In this document: positions 16,972 to 24,861 of the stretch, one piece after another
How positions within the stretch are numbered: position 1 is the stretch's first letter
How the letters are laid out: the number at the start of each line of letters is the position of its first letter
DNA from: Shewanella sp. MBTL60-112-B2
GTDB lineage: Bacteria > Pseudomonadota > Gammaproteobacteria > Enterobacterales > Shewanellaceae
Length of the DNA: 64,000 nt
Direction of reading: 5' to 3'
NCBI RefSeq assembly: GCF_019655055.1
Contig: NZ_BPFA01000007.1
Coordinates: forward strand, 62,001 to 126,000
The notes under the pieces: model-generated
Database searches by the model: none
What the model was told of the DNA's origin: nothing
The model's input: only the letters and a program-made list of their open reading frames with translations
Translations under genes and position numbers: made by a program

Positions 16972-18651
16972 TTATCGCAGTTGCTTTTCAGGATCTTGAA
17001 GAATGTCTTCAAACATGTCTTTAACTCGACAGTCACCACACATTTTTAAACGATCTGTGTTGGCACTGAAGGCGCTGTGGGTTCCAACCACATCTAACAT
17101 CCGTTTCACCATGGATTGCGTTGCGAACGGTGTGCCGCAAGTAATACATTCAAACGGGGCTTCCTCATGCAGGGTTTGACGCTCCTGACGCGCAGCTTTG
17201 TCGAGATTAACCTGAGGCGTTAAGCTGATAACTTTCTCAGGACAGGCTGTTTCACATAAACCACACTGCACACAGTCTTGCTCAACAAAATGCAGTGCTG
17301 GTAAATCACCACCATCGGTCAATGCCCAAGTCGGACAGGTCGCCACACAAGACATACACAAGGTACAGTTCTCAGTGTTAACGCTAACTTGGCCGTATGG
17401 AATATTGCTTTGCGACAAACAAGTATCTACAGATGCCGCTTGCTCGTTAAGATGATCGATTGCGTTGTAAATGGTTTCACGCTTAGTGGTAGCAGCAAAT
17501 TCAGCAGGCACAATCACCGGCCAGCTTGCGCTGGTAGTAAGTAGCTCAGATAACTCGCTAGCACCGGCTTCATTCAAATGCGCTTCTGTGATGAGGCTAA
17601 TGCGCTGTGGCTGGCCCATTTCATCAAGAATATCGTTTGCAAGTGAAAGCTCACCGTTGAGCATTTGCGTGAGTGTTGGTGCGGTTACATCTGTTTGCAG
17701 GATTAATACCTGACGCGCACCCCATGCTAGAGCCGAGAACCAATGGTCCATGCTAGCAACGGTGATCTCTTCCATTTCAATTGGAATAATTTCACCAGCA
17801 AGTGTGTCAGTAACCAGCTGTGCGCCTTTGCCCATATCATGGAAAAGGATAACCGGTGCGACCTGCGCTTCAGCGCGGAACTTAGTCACTAGCTTTTGCA
17901 GGTAAGTATGCATCGCTTGTGGCGTTGGCAAGTCATAACTAATTGCGCCTGTTGGGCACGCATTAGTACAACTACCAGCACCATGACAAAGGTATGGGTC
18001 AATTTCGATCTTCTTAGCAACGCTAGAAATAGCATCAGCTGGACAGAAGTTTAAGCAGCGAGTACAGCCTTCATTACCATTACGGTTATGTGCACAAATA
18101 TCGCTGTTAATTTTAACGTAACGTGGCTTATCAAATGAACCGATAAGATCTGGCAACTGTTCAAGTGCTTCTTCAAGCTTAGCTGCATCTTGGCCTACGT
18201 AGAAATAACCTGGAGGCAGCATTTCTAGGTTGATACAAGGGCTTATGCTGAGATCGAGGATAAGGTCAAAGTGAGCTTTACGGATCGCTACAGTACTTAA
18301 CTCAGCACTGCCACTTTCATGCTCGACTTTAACTTGGAACTGACCTAAGAAACCTTTGATTTCAATTAACTTGTTGTAATAACTTTCTACGTTTTCAGCA
18401 GCGTTCATTACTTTTTCAAGATGATCTTCATCTTGGCTAGTAATCGGCTCATTGGCTAAAATCGCGCACTTACCCATGCTAGATAATTTGTCTGCCGCTA
18501 GGCGAGCCAAATCTTCTGGGCCAATCACCAAGACGTTGCCTTCGGTGGTGTAGCTAACGGTCGGTGGGATCAGGTTTTGAATCACCTGAGTGCCAGCAAG
18601 GACCTTTTGACGAACCTCTTTGAGTCCGACTTGCGTTTCACTATTGCTCAC
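16972..18651 (-). CDS. Multi-cluster 4Fe-4S ferredoxin-like protein of the fdh locus
   Basis: 559-residue predicted cytoplasmic iron-sulfur protein. Residues 1-180 form a domain with few cysteines. One ferredoxin pair lies near residues 186-235 (CTRCLNFCPADAI, CHGAGSCTNACPTGAI). A second pair lies near 425-475 (CTLCMSCVATCPTWAL, CVQCGLCETACPEKVI). The C-terminal CxxC pair (CITCGTP and CGDCRVKD) looks like a metal ribbon. It starts at GTG 18651 with AGGA seven bases upstream. It lies in the fdh maturation cluster; an electron-transfer or assembly role for FdhA is inferred. Confidence 0.8.
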   Translation of the reverse strand: MSNSETQVGLKEVRQKVLAGTQVIQNLIPPTVSYTTEGNVLVIGPEDLARLAADKLSSMGKCAILANEPITSQDEDHLEKVMNAAENVESYYNKLIEIKGFLGQFQVKVEHESGSAELSTVAIRKAHFDLILDLSISPCINLEMLPPGYFYVGQDAAKLEEALEQLPDLIGSFDKPRYVKINSDICAHNRNGNEGCTRCLNFCPADAISSVAKKIEIDPYLCHGAGSCTNACPTGAISYDLPTPQAMHTYLQKLVTKFRAEAQVAPVILFHDMGKGAQLVTDTLAGEIIPIEMEEITVASMDHWFSALAWGARQVLILQTDVTAPTLTQMLNGELSLANDILDEMGQPQRISLITEAHLNEAGASELSELLTTSASWPVIVPAEFAATTKRETIYNAIDHLNEQAASVDTCLSQSNIPYGQVSVNTENCTLCMSCVATCPTWALTDGGDLPALHFVEQDCVQCGLCETACPEKVISLTPQVNLDKAARQERQTLHEEAPFECITCGTPFATQSMVKRMLDVVGTHSAFSANTDRLKMCGDCRVKDMFEDILQDPEKQLR

Positions 18652-18799
18652 ATTGCGTTCCTGAACAGTTCTTTGGCTGCTTCTGTATATGAGTGTCGCT
18701 GTTTTTCTATGTACCTATAATTGGCACCAGCTTTTATTACTCACTATTACAGCAATTCACATACCAAACTTGTGGAATTAAAAACACTCTATAGTGACG

Positions 18800-19447
18800 T
18801 TAAACAACTTTAGTAGTGTCAACGTCACTGCTTTCTGGTGCATTTTGGGACAAGCCCTCTTGTGGACCGTCCAAAATGTCCGATACCGGCTCAGTATCAT
18901 TTATAGATTCATTTGGAACTGATTTTTCAGCCGCGATCATCTCATCTGATGCTGCTTCCAATTCATCTTGCTCTGCATTCACGTCATCTTCATCTTTAAC
19001 CATGTGACGGAAGACTTTCTTAGCAATCTCCGCGGACACCTCAGGTGTTAGAAGTGGTTGATTGCTATAATCTAATGCATATTCAAGCAAGCCATCTATC
19101 TCACTATAATGAGGCTGCTTCCAAAGGGCTTTCAGTGCTGCAGATTTAGCGGCGGGATCGACATTGGCCCCCATAAAGCTCGCAAAACTGCCGCCAACTT
19201 CAATTTTCTCAGGGTCAGGAAGATCTTCTGCTGTTAATATCTTGTCTGCGGGCTCTTCAGCTATATTGTCATCGCTAACTGGCGCTGTAGCTTGCTCAGT
19301 TGTTTCTGCTTCCGCTTTTTGCTGGGCAGCAAGTGCCTGCTCTTCAGCTAACTTTTGAGCTGCGGCTTCTTCAGCAGCCACATTAGCTTCGCCTTCAGCC
19401 TCAACTTGTTGCTTACGCAGATTCCAGCGAGATAGAAAACCACTCAT
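18800..19447 (-). CDS. DUF3306 protein of the fdh locus
   Basis: 215-residue acidic, Ala/Glu-rich protein. It begins MSGFLSRWNLRKQ, runs through a low-complexity coiled-coil-like stretch (about residues 14-60), then a conserved core (PDPEKIEVGGSFASFM, VDPAAKSAALKALWKQPHY, ISEIDGLLEYALDYSN-like region). No catalytic motif is visible. The start codon overlaps the stop of the DUF3305 gene (ATGA), so the two are translationally coupled. Both families accompany periplasmic formate dehydrogenases; their biochemical role is unknown. Confidence 0.8.
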   Translation of the reverse strand: MSGFLSRWNLRKQQVEAEGEANVAAEEAAAQKLAEEQALAAQQKAEAETTEQATAPVSDDNIAEEPADKILTAEDLPDPEKIEVGGSFASFMGANVDPAAKSAALKALWKQPHYSEIDGLLEYALDYSNQPLLTPEVSAEIAKKVFRHMVKDEDDVNAEQDELEAASDEMIAAEKSVPNESINDTEPVSDILDGPQEGLSQNAPESSDVDTTKVV

Positions 19448-19911
19448 AGTCGTTCTGCCGTATGATCAGCGCTTGGGCCTTCATTCTTACGACGATTAAC
19501 ATGCTTACGACGATGGGCACAAATCTCTACTTCGCCATGGCGAGTAATAAAGGCTTCGATCCAACAAGCTATCGCCTTAGGCATTGGAATATTCAATACT
19601 GGAGTATCGGCTTCTAGGCAGCCTGCTGCGACATTTTGATCTGCAGAAATAGCTACTGGTTTCCATTCGCCGTCTTCGGTTTCGTCACAGACGATATAAA
19701 GCATGGCATTGTCCATATCGATATTGATGCGATAGCTGCCACGCTCATCTTTATGTAATTCAAGTAGGACTAGGTTGGCACCTTCAGGTGCGGCGTGGGT
19801 AGCAGGAAGCATCTGATCGACTTCCCACTGTACTGAGGTCCATCTTCCGACTTGTTTCTCAATTTTCTTAAGAGAAACGTACATTGGCCATTGGCTTTCG
19901 GTATGTTGCAT
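19444..19911 (-). CDS. DUF3305 protein of the fdh locus
   Basis: 155-residue soluble protein beginning MQHTESQWPMYVSLKKIEKQ, with a conserved RWTSVQWEVDQMLP segment and a basic tail (HRRKHVNRRKNEG). It matches the DUF3305 family, found with DUF3306 next to fdh genes. No signal peptide is seen, so a cytoplasmic maturation role is likely but unproven. First gene of the accessory operon, divergent from fdhD. Confidence 0.8.
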   Translation of the reverse strand: MQHTESQWPMYVSLKKIEKQVGRWTSVQWEVDQMLPATHAAPEGANLVLLELHKDERGSYRINIDMDNAMLYIVCDETEDGEWKPVAISADQNVAAGCLEADTPVLNIPMPKAIACWIEAFITRHGEVEICAHRRKHVNRRKNEGPSADHTAERL

Positions 19912-20017
19912 TCAGTCTCCGTCTTGCCTGAGGTGGCTGCTGCTGTAGCAAACCAGTTAAATAAATACTCTCCTAAGTTAAAGCAATATATGTGCCACAC
20001 AGTATCAATTAAATAGT

Positions 20018-20031
20018 TTGAACTAGATCAA
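20018..20031. promoter_or_regulatory. FNR/EtrA-type site between fdhD and the fdh accessory operon
   Basis: TTGAACTAGATCAA matches TTGAT-N4-ATCAA at 9 of 10 positions and is nearly palindromic (AGTTTGAACTAGATCAACT). On the minus strand a CATATA/TATATT element lies 25-33 bases downstream (19992-19985), so it can plausibly drive the DUF3305 operon. Confidence 0.6.
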
Positions 20032-20050
20032 CTATTCCAAGCAAAGACTA

Positions 20051-20063
20051 GGACATTTTGTCC
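20051..20063. promoter_or_regulatory. Short palindrome GGACA-TTT-TGTCC, possible operator
   Basis: Perfect 5-base arms around TTT, with a further AGGACA half-site at 20081-20086, one to two helical turns away. It lies between the FNR-like site and fdhD. The cognate factor is unknown; the adjacent excisionase-type regulator is one candidate. Confidence 0.35.
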
Positions 20064-20138
20064 AAATAGCAATTGTAGATAGGACATAAAAGGGCGACTC
20101 AAACGCTATAAATGTGATCTACAACTAACTTTAACTCC

Positions 20139-20176
20139 CTATACAATTAGGTATAGATATTGCTTAGCAATAAGCA
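20139..20176 (+). promoter_or_regulatory. Two adjacent inverted repeats in the fdhD leader
   Basis: CTATAC-AATTAG-GTATAG (20139-20156) is followed by TGCTTA-GCAA-TAAGCA (20161-20176). Both lie within 60 bases of the fdhD start codon. They could be operator sites or leader hairpins. A CRP-like half-site AAATGTGATCTA lies just upstream (20110-20121). Confidence 0.35.
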
Positions 20177-20196
20177 TATTGATTCCCTTTTAACAG

Positions 20197-21039
20197 ATGA
20201 TGACCCATATGACTGCACAAAAAAGCAATCCAACGTTAATCAAAACCAGCACAGACGTCCCCCTTACGATTGCAGTCACCGCAATAAACGAGAATGGCGA
20301 AAAAGTGGATAAGTTCATTGCTTGCGAGCGACCTCTCACTGTCTACCTTAACTGGCAACCGATTGTGACCTTGATGACACTGGGTGCGCGGGCTGAAGCA
20401 TTATCTTTGGGATACCTTAAAAACCAAGGATTTATATCTGACATCAACAAACTAGAGTCAGTCATTGTCGATTGGGATGTTAATTCAGCTGCTATCTTAA
20501 CCTGCGAGAAGATCGAAAACTTAGACGAAAAATTGTCTGAAAAAACGGTTACAACTGGCTGCGGTCAAGGCACTGTTTACGGCGACTTTATGACAGGCCT
20601 AGATGATATAGACTTGCCAACGCCGAAACTAAAGCAAAGCATGATCTACAGCTTGCTAAAAAATATCAGTGCCTACAATGAAACCTATAAAAATGCCGGT
20701 GCTGTACATGGTTGTGGCCTATGCAAAGATGACCAAATAGTCGGTTTTGTTGAAGATGTCGGTCGCCATAACGCTGTGGATACCTTAGCGGGTGAAATGT
20801 GGCTTAACCAAGACAGCGGTAACGACAAGCTGTTTTATACCACTGGCCGCTTAACATCTGAGATGGTCATTAAAGTAGCCAAAATGGGCATTCCTGTGGT
20901 GTTATCTCGCAGTGGTGCAACCCAAATGGGCTTAGAACTGGCCCAAAAACTGGGGATTACCATGATAGCTAGAGCTAAAGGCCGTCATTTCCTAATTTAT
21001 AACGGCGCTGAAAACATTGAATTTGATGCACTTTCTTAA
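20197..21039 (+). CDS. fdhD: Formate dehydrogenase sulfur-carrier/accessory protein FdhD
   Basis: 280-residue cytoplasmic protein. By family it transfers sulfur from a cysteine desulfurase to the Mo/W-bis-pterin cofactor of FdhA. Family blocks: ERPLTVYLNWQPIVTLM, the cysteine loop TTGCGQGT, AGAVHGCGLC, the hallmark GFVEDVGRHNAVDTLAG, and TTGRLTSEMVIKVA...GIPVVLSRSGATQMG. The loop keeps one Cys but has Gly where E. coli FdhD has its second (CGVC). The start is uncertain among ATGs at 20197, 20200 and 20209 because no strong ribosome site is present. Confidence 0.92.
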   Translation: MMTHMTAQKSNPTLIKTSTDVPLTIAVTAINENGEKVDKFIACERPLTVYLNWQPIVTLMTLGARAEALSLGYLKNQGFISDINKLESVIVDWDVNSAAILTCEKIENLDEKLSEKTVTTGCGQGTVYGDFMTGLDDIDLPTPKLKQSMIYSLLKNISAYNETYKNAGAVHGCGLCKDDQIVGFVEDVGRHNAVDTLAGEMWLNQDSGNDKLFYTTGRLTSEMVIKVAKMGIPVVLSRSGATQMGLELAQKLGITMIARAKGRHFLIYNGAENIEFDALS

Positions 21040-21086
21040 ACTATTCAACCAGAAAACAGTTATAAACTGCGTGACAAGGATTAATA

Positions 21087-21992
21087 ATGACCGAGCCGAC
21101 TGAGCTGATCTATATGAGTGCCAAACAGGTATCTGAGTACCTAGATCTCAATGAGAAGAAAGTCTACTCAATGGCTAATGATCGCATTCTCCCAGCAACA
21201 AAAATCACTGGCAAGTGGCTGTTTCCCAAGATTCTAATCGATAGATGGGTAATGGACTCCTGCCACAGTGGCATGCTGTCGGATCGCATGCACATCACAG
21301 GTAGCGATGACCCGTTATTGTCTATGCTTGTGGCGAGAATGATGTCACAGGTGGGTAAAAGTGAGCTTATCAGCTATAGCTCCACTGGCTCTCGACTCGG
21401 GCTAGACTTATTGTCTCGTGGCTATGCTGATGTCTGCACCCTACACTGGGGTAGCGTTGAAGAGCGTAGCGTACGTCACCCTGCATTATTGCAAGGTTAC
21501 GCTAACCATCAGCAGTGGGTAATGGTGCATGGCTATACCCGTAAACAAGGCTTAATGATGCGCCCTGATATGCATCATCGCTGCCAAGAGTTGGACAAAG
21601 TGTCGCAACAGTCATGGCGCTGGGTCGCTCGTCAGGCTGGTGCAGGTAGCCAGCAACACCTTGAACAATGGCTAATGAAGCAAGGCGCCTCTTTCGAGGA
21701 GCTTAACTCAAATGTTGTTGCTCAGAGTGAACGTGAACTCGCTGGCTACATTGCCCGTAATAATGCCGATATCGGCTTTGGCTGTCAGTCTGTAGCACTG
21801 GAGAGCGGTCTTAGTTTTGTGCCGCTAGTTACCGAATCTTTTGATTTTGTAATGCCACAAGGCATCTATTTCAGACGTCAGCTACAAAGGCTATTTAATC
21901 TGCTCGCCGAGCCACAAACTCAGCAGCTCGCCGCGACCTTAGGCGGTTATGACTTAACAGATTGTGGCAAGCTACTGTGGAATGGTCAGTAA
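21087..21992 (+). CDS. Excisionase-type HTH regulator with PBP-like ligand domain
   Basis: 301-residue one-component regulator. Residues 8-55 (YMSAKQVSEYLDLNEKKVYS, then KWLFPKILIDRWV) form an excisionase/MerR-like winged helix. The rest resembles the PBP-superfamily domain (PF12727-like), which is related to periplasmic oxyanion-binding proteins and is also found fused to molybdopterin enzymes. It lies 47 bases after fdhD in the same direction, with AAGGA before the ATG. A role sensing molybdate/tungstate and controlling fdh genes fits the context but is inference. Confidence 0.75.
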   Translation: MTEPTELIYMSAKQVSEYLDLNEKKVYSMANDRILPATKITGKWLFPKILIDRWVMDSCHSGMLSDRMHITGSDDPLLSMLVARMMSQVGKSELISYSSTGSRLGLDLLSRGYADVCTLHWGSVEERSVRHPALLQGYANHQQWVMVHGYTRKQGLMMRPDMHHRCQELDKVSQQSWRWVARQAGAGSQQHLEQWLMKQGASFEELNSNVVAQSERELAGYIARNNADIGFGCQSVALESGLSFVPLVTESFDFVMPQGIYFRRQLQRLFNLLAEPQTQQLAATLGGYDLTDCGKLLWNGQ

Positions 21993-22017
21993 CGGCTTGC
22001 CCTTAGTTTTTTAACCC

Positions 22018-22401
22018 CTAGAAAGGCTTACACTGAGTGCCCTGGTGAAACACTATTTGCCAACTCTCACGATGTTTTCGCCAGATAGAGCTACGTATTG
22101 AAAAGCCGATGACATTGTCATCGGCTTTTTTTAATTTTGCACGGTAGGTAACCTGACATACATCTGCCGATAACTCTCTCACTGCAAACAAACTCGTCTC
22201 TATTTTTGGCTGCCGCTCATCGGGCAATCTAGCCAGTACCTCATCCTTGCCAAACTGATGGCCTGTAGCCGTAAACTCAATGAAGTCATCAGCAATTAGA
22301 CGCTCAAGCTCTGTACGAGAAGCCCGCACCTCAGGTCTTTGTAGATAGAGTTCTAGCTCAACAAGTAAGTTTTCTAGTTTGAAGTTCACAAAAGCATCCA
22401 A
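22018..22401 (-). CDS. NTF2-like (DUF4440) protein
   Basis: 127-residue cytoplasmic protein of the SnoaL/NTF2 cone fold: a helical start (LENLLVELELYLQRPEVR), then ELERLIADDFIEFTATGHQFG and a strand pattern ending SIWRKHRESWQIVFHQGTQC. These domains bind small ligands or catalyse varied reactions; no specific function can be assigned. Convergent with the regulator gene. A strong hairpin with a T-run lies inside its coding sequence (22101-22132). Confidence 0.75.
   Translation of the reverse strand: MDAFVNFKLENLLVELELYLQRPEVRASRTELERLIADDFIEFTATGHQFGKDEVLARLPDERQPKIETSLFAVRELSADVCQVTYRAKLKKADDNVIGFSIRSSIWRKHRESWQIVFHQGTQCKPF
22101..22132 (+). terminator. Intrinsic terminator embedded in the convergent DUF4440 gene
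   Basis: Perfect 14-base arms at 22101-22114 and 22116-22129 (AAAAGCCGATGACA and its complement), with seven T from 22126. It is oriented to end plus-strand transcripts from fdhD and the regulator. It lies about 110 bases inside the neighbouring minus-strand gene and encodes LKKADDNVIGF there. Confidence 0.75.
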
Positions 22402-22504
22402 GGATCGAATAGCATGTTTTAAGTCTAGAATAAGTTTTTAAACTTTTGAAATCACATGAGTACTTATTTCATTTCAATTTTAACTATAAGCGTCTTTAAC
22501 CCAA

Positions 22505-23632
22505 TTATTGACCATCGCGATACTGCAGCCAAAGCTCTCGCTGTTCAGGCTTAAGGAAGGTCCAGGCTAGCACTCGAGTAATTTTATTGCCCTGATGCAT
22601 CTCTATCTCTTTTACCTCTTCAGCATTTAGCTTGGCCAATAAAGCCTTTGCTGGCTTAAGGTTTTCCTTTTTAGACACCAAGGTAGTGAACCATAAGCAC
22701 TGACTGGCAAAGTCATGACTCTCGTCGATCATAGTGCGTAGGAATTGTAACTCGCCCCCCTCACACCATAACTCGGCTTTCTGACCTCCAAAATTGAGTG
22801 TAGCAGCGGCTTTATCCGGATCAGGCTTAACTTTTGCCGACGGCGGAACTTGGGATGACTTGGCTCTGTTAGCAGCAAGATTTTTCAGTTTCCGCGCAGA
22901 GCCCTCACTAGCCTCGGCTAAAGAAGCATGAAATGGTGGATTGCAGAGGGTCAGATCGAAGCGCTCATTTGCCTGAATTACGCCATGAAATACATGCTTA
23001 GCGTCCGCTTGTAGCCTAGCGTTAAACTTATTTGCAATATCGGTATTATGAGCAAATACCTGCTGTGCATTCTTGATCGAGATAGGATCAACATCACTGC
23101 CAACAAAGTCCCAACCATAGGATTGAATACCCAGTAGCGGATAAATAACATTCGCTCCGGTGCCAATATCTAACACTCGAACTTTCGGTCCTTTAGGAAT
23201 ACGCTTCTTGGAGGTTTTCTTTACCGCAAGCAGATCCGCCACATAATGGATATAATCGGCTCGCCCAGGAATAGGCGGACACAGAAAGCCCTCAGGTATA
23301 TCCCAATGACCAACGTCGTAGTGTAACTTTAGCAGCGCCGCATTAAGCATTTTAACCGCAATAGGATCGGCGAAATCTATCGACAAATTGCCATAGGGAT
23401 TCGGCTTTAAAAAAGCCTTAAGTTTCGGAAATGCCTGCACTAACGCAGTAAAGTCATAGCCATTATTATGGATATTTCGTGGGTGTAGCGCCTTACTCGG
23501 CTGAGGTGCCGCTGTAGGTTTAACTTTAGCGTGAGTCTTAGGCTTGCTCTTAGCATTAGGCTGGGCCTTAGACACTTTTGGCTGATTCACTTTTACCGAT
23601 TTAGCTTTACTCGTTTTATTACTTTTATTCAT
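22505..23632 (-). CDS. rlmF: 23S rRNA m6A1618 methyltransferase RlmF
   Basis: 375-residue SAM-dependent methyltransferase modifying A1618 of 23S rRNA. It shows the SAM-binding VRVLDIGTGANVIYPLLG and the catalytic NPPF (LTLCNPPFHAS). The first 58 or so residues are a Lys/Pro/Ala-rich basic extension beyond the E. coli protein (about 308 residues), perhaps for RNA binding. I start it at ATG 23632 (MNKSNKTSKAK); a longer reading adds a hydrophobic stretch not expected in this family. Confidence 0.88.
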   Translation of the reverse strand: MNKSNKTSKAKSVKVNQPKVSKAQPNAKSKPKTHAKVKPTAAPQPSKALHPRNIHNNGYDFTALVQAFPKLKAFLKPNPYGNLSIDFADPIAVKMLNAALLKLHYDVGHWDIPEGFLCPPIPGRADYIHYVADLLAVKKTSKKRIPKGPKVRVLDIGTGANVIYPLLGIQSYGWDFVGSDVDPISIKNAQQVFAHNTDIANKFNARLQADAKHVFHGVIQANERFDLTLCNPPFHASLAEASEGSARKLKNLAANRAKSSQVPPSAKVKPDPDKAAATLNFGGQKAELWCEGGELQFLRTMIDESHDFASQCLWFTTLVSKKENLKPAKALLAKLNAEEVKEIEMHQGNKITRVLAWTFLKPEQRELWLQYRDGQ

Positions 23633-23689
23633 TTGTATACCGTTAGCACTTGCGAAAAATGCAAGTACCAGCGGTATTGGTATCTGCAA

Positions 23690-24091
23690 CTAATCATATA
23701 GATATTTGGTGAAAAGTAAGTTCACCACCGAGGGCTCACCTGTTTCTTGCTCTAAAAGCTGGTTTACTTTCTCGTAGCACTGACGACGGATCTCTTCTTT
23801 TCCGGTCAATGACTTCACTTTGTCTTCGGTCTGGTTACCTAAAATCTCAACGATTGCCGCTCTTAACAACGGATCGTGTCGCTCCAAACTGACTAACTGC
23901 TCAGGTTTTTTAACCATCAGCTCGACACTGAGCCTGACATAGCCAAGTTTCTTCCTATTAGAGATATAGTTCGTCACAATCTCAGGTTCGAAACCATAAT
24001 AAGCATACTCTTCCAGTGGCTTATTATCTGCAGCAAATACGCCAGAGCTGCTGCACAGCACTAAAAGTAATACCGCTATTAGTTTATTCAT
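23690..24091 (-). CDS. FliL-like periplasmic protein
   Basis: 133-residue protein with a signal peptide (MNKLIAVLLLVLCSSSGVFA) and a FliL-type domain: YYGFEPEIVTNYISNRKKLG, RLSVELMV, HDPLLRAAIVEILGNQ, VKSLTGKEEIRRQC, LLFTKYLYD. FliL proteins attach to the flagellar basal body. This stand-alone copy, distant from flagellar genes and with a cleavable signal, could act with another membrane motor. A TTG at 24097 is an alternative start. Confidence 0.75.
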   Translation of the reverse strand: MNKLIAVLLLVLCSSSGVFAADNKPLEEYAYYGFEPEIVTNYISNRKKLGYVRLSVELMVKKPEQLVSLERHDPLLRAAIVEILGNQTEDKVKSLTGKEEIRRQCYEKVNQLLEQETGEPSVVNLLFTKYLYD

Positions 24092-24250
24092 CTTCAAACT
24101 TACTCCCTAGTCGATAATCGATGAGATAGCTTCTCAATCCATGGGTTTACACTCTGAGAACGGCATTCTAAGTAGACTATATCTACCTGCTGCTGCACGA
24201 GCATGCTAGACTGCTTCGGTTTGCTGTATTGTACCGAGAATTAGACGACT

Positions 24251-24808
24251 ATGACTAGGTTAAGCTTCCCTTATGGTGAATCAATCGAATGGTTTTCACC
24301 AGAACAAATCTCCAATTTACCTACGCCACCTTTTAAAGACTGGCTGCTCAGCACTTGCAGCTTAACGCAAAAGCTAAAGAAACAGTGCACCCACTTTGAA
24401 GTGAAAATTCTCGGCGAAGATACCTTATCTCCACAGCCAGAAGATTTGTTTGGCAGTAAAAAAATCTGGGTTAGAGAAGTGCTACTCATTCTAGATGGCA
24501 CCCCATGGATCTTCGCCAGAACCCTAATCCCCGGGCGTTTACTGGAAAAGAAACAACAAGCATTTTTAGGCTTAGGGGTTAGGCCTTTAGGCGAATTACT
24601 CTATTCGACCGATGAGTTTACTCCAGGGCGAATTGAAGTCGCCCATTTTGAAGCCTGCTCTAAGATAGCTAAGCTGGCCGAGTCGCTACAACAGGACGTG
24701 ACCCAGCCACTGTGGGGGCGTCGCCGCTATTTCCAGCATGATAACGAGCAATTGATAGTGAGCGAAGTATTTCTACCCGCAGCGCAGCAAGCCATTGCCA
24801 AGCTCTAG
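24251..24808 (+). CDS. ubiC: Chorismate pyruvate-lyase UbiC
   Basis: 185-residue cytoplasmic enzyme that converts chorismate to 4-hydroxybenzoate and pyruvate, the first step of ubiquinone synthesis. Family features: VREVLLILDGTPWIFARTLIP, the LGVRPLGELLY segment and RIEVAHFE, with the C-terminal LWGRRRYFQHDNEQLIVSE...FLP. No ubiA follows; the next gene is convergent, so here it is a single-gene unit. Confidence 0.92.
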   Translation: MTRLSFPYGESIEWFSPEQISNLPTPPFKDWLLSTCSLTQKLKKQCTHFEVKILGEDTLSPQPEDLFGSKKIWVREVLLILDGTPWIFARTLIPGRLLEKKQQAFLGLGVRPLGELLYSTDEFTPGRIEVAHFEACSKIAKLAESLQQDVTQPLWGRRRYFQHDNEQLIVSEVFLPAAQQAIAKL

Positions 24809-24828
24809 CGATATCTAGCCTACTAAAC

Positions 24829-24857
24829 AAAAAACGCCCTTTATTTGGGCGTTTTGG
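24829..24857. terminator. Bidirectional terminator between ubiC and the M6 protease gene
   Basis: AAAACGCCC (24831-24839) pairs with GGGCGTTTT (24847-24855) around TTTATTT, with A/T runs on both sides. It sits between two convergent genes. Confidence 0.8.
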
Positions 24858-24861
24858 GTAT

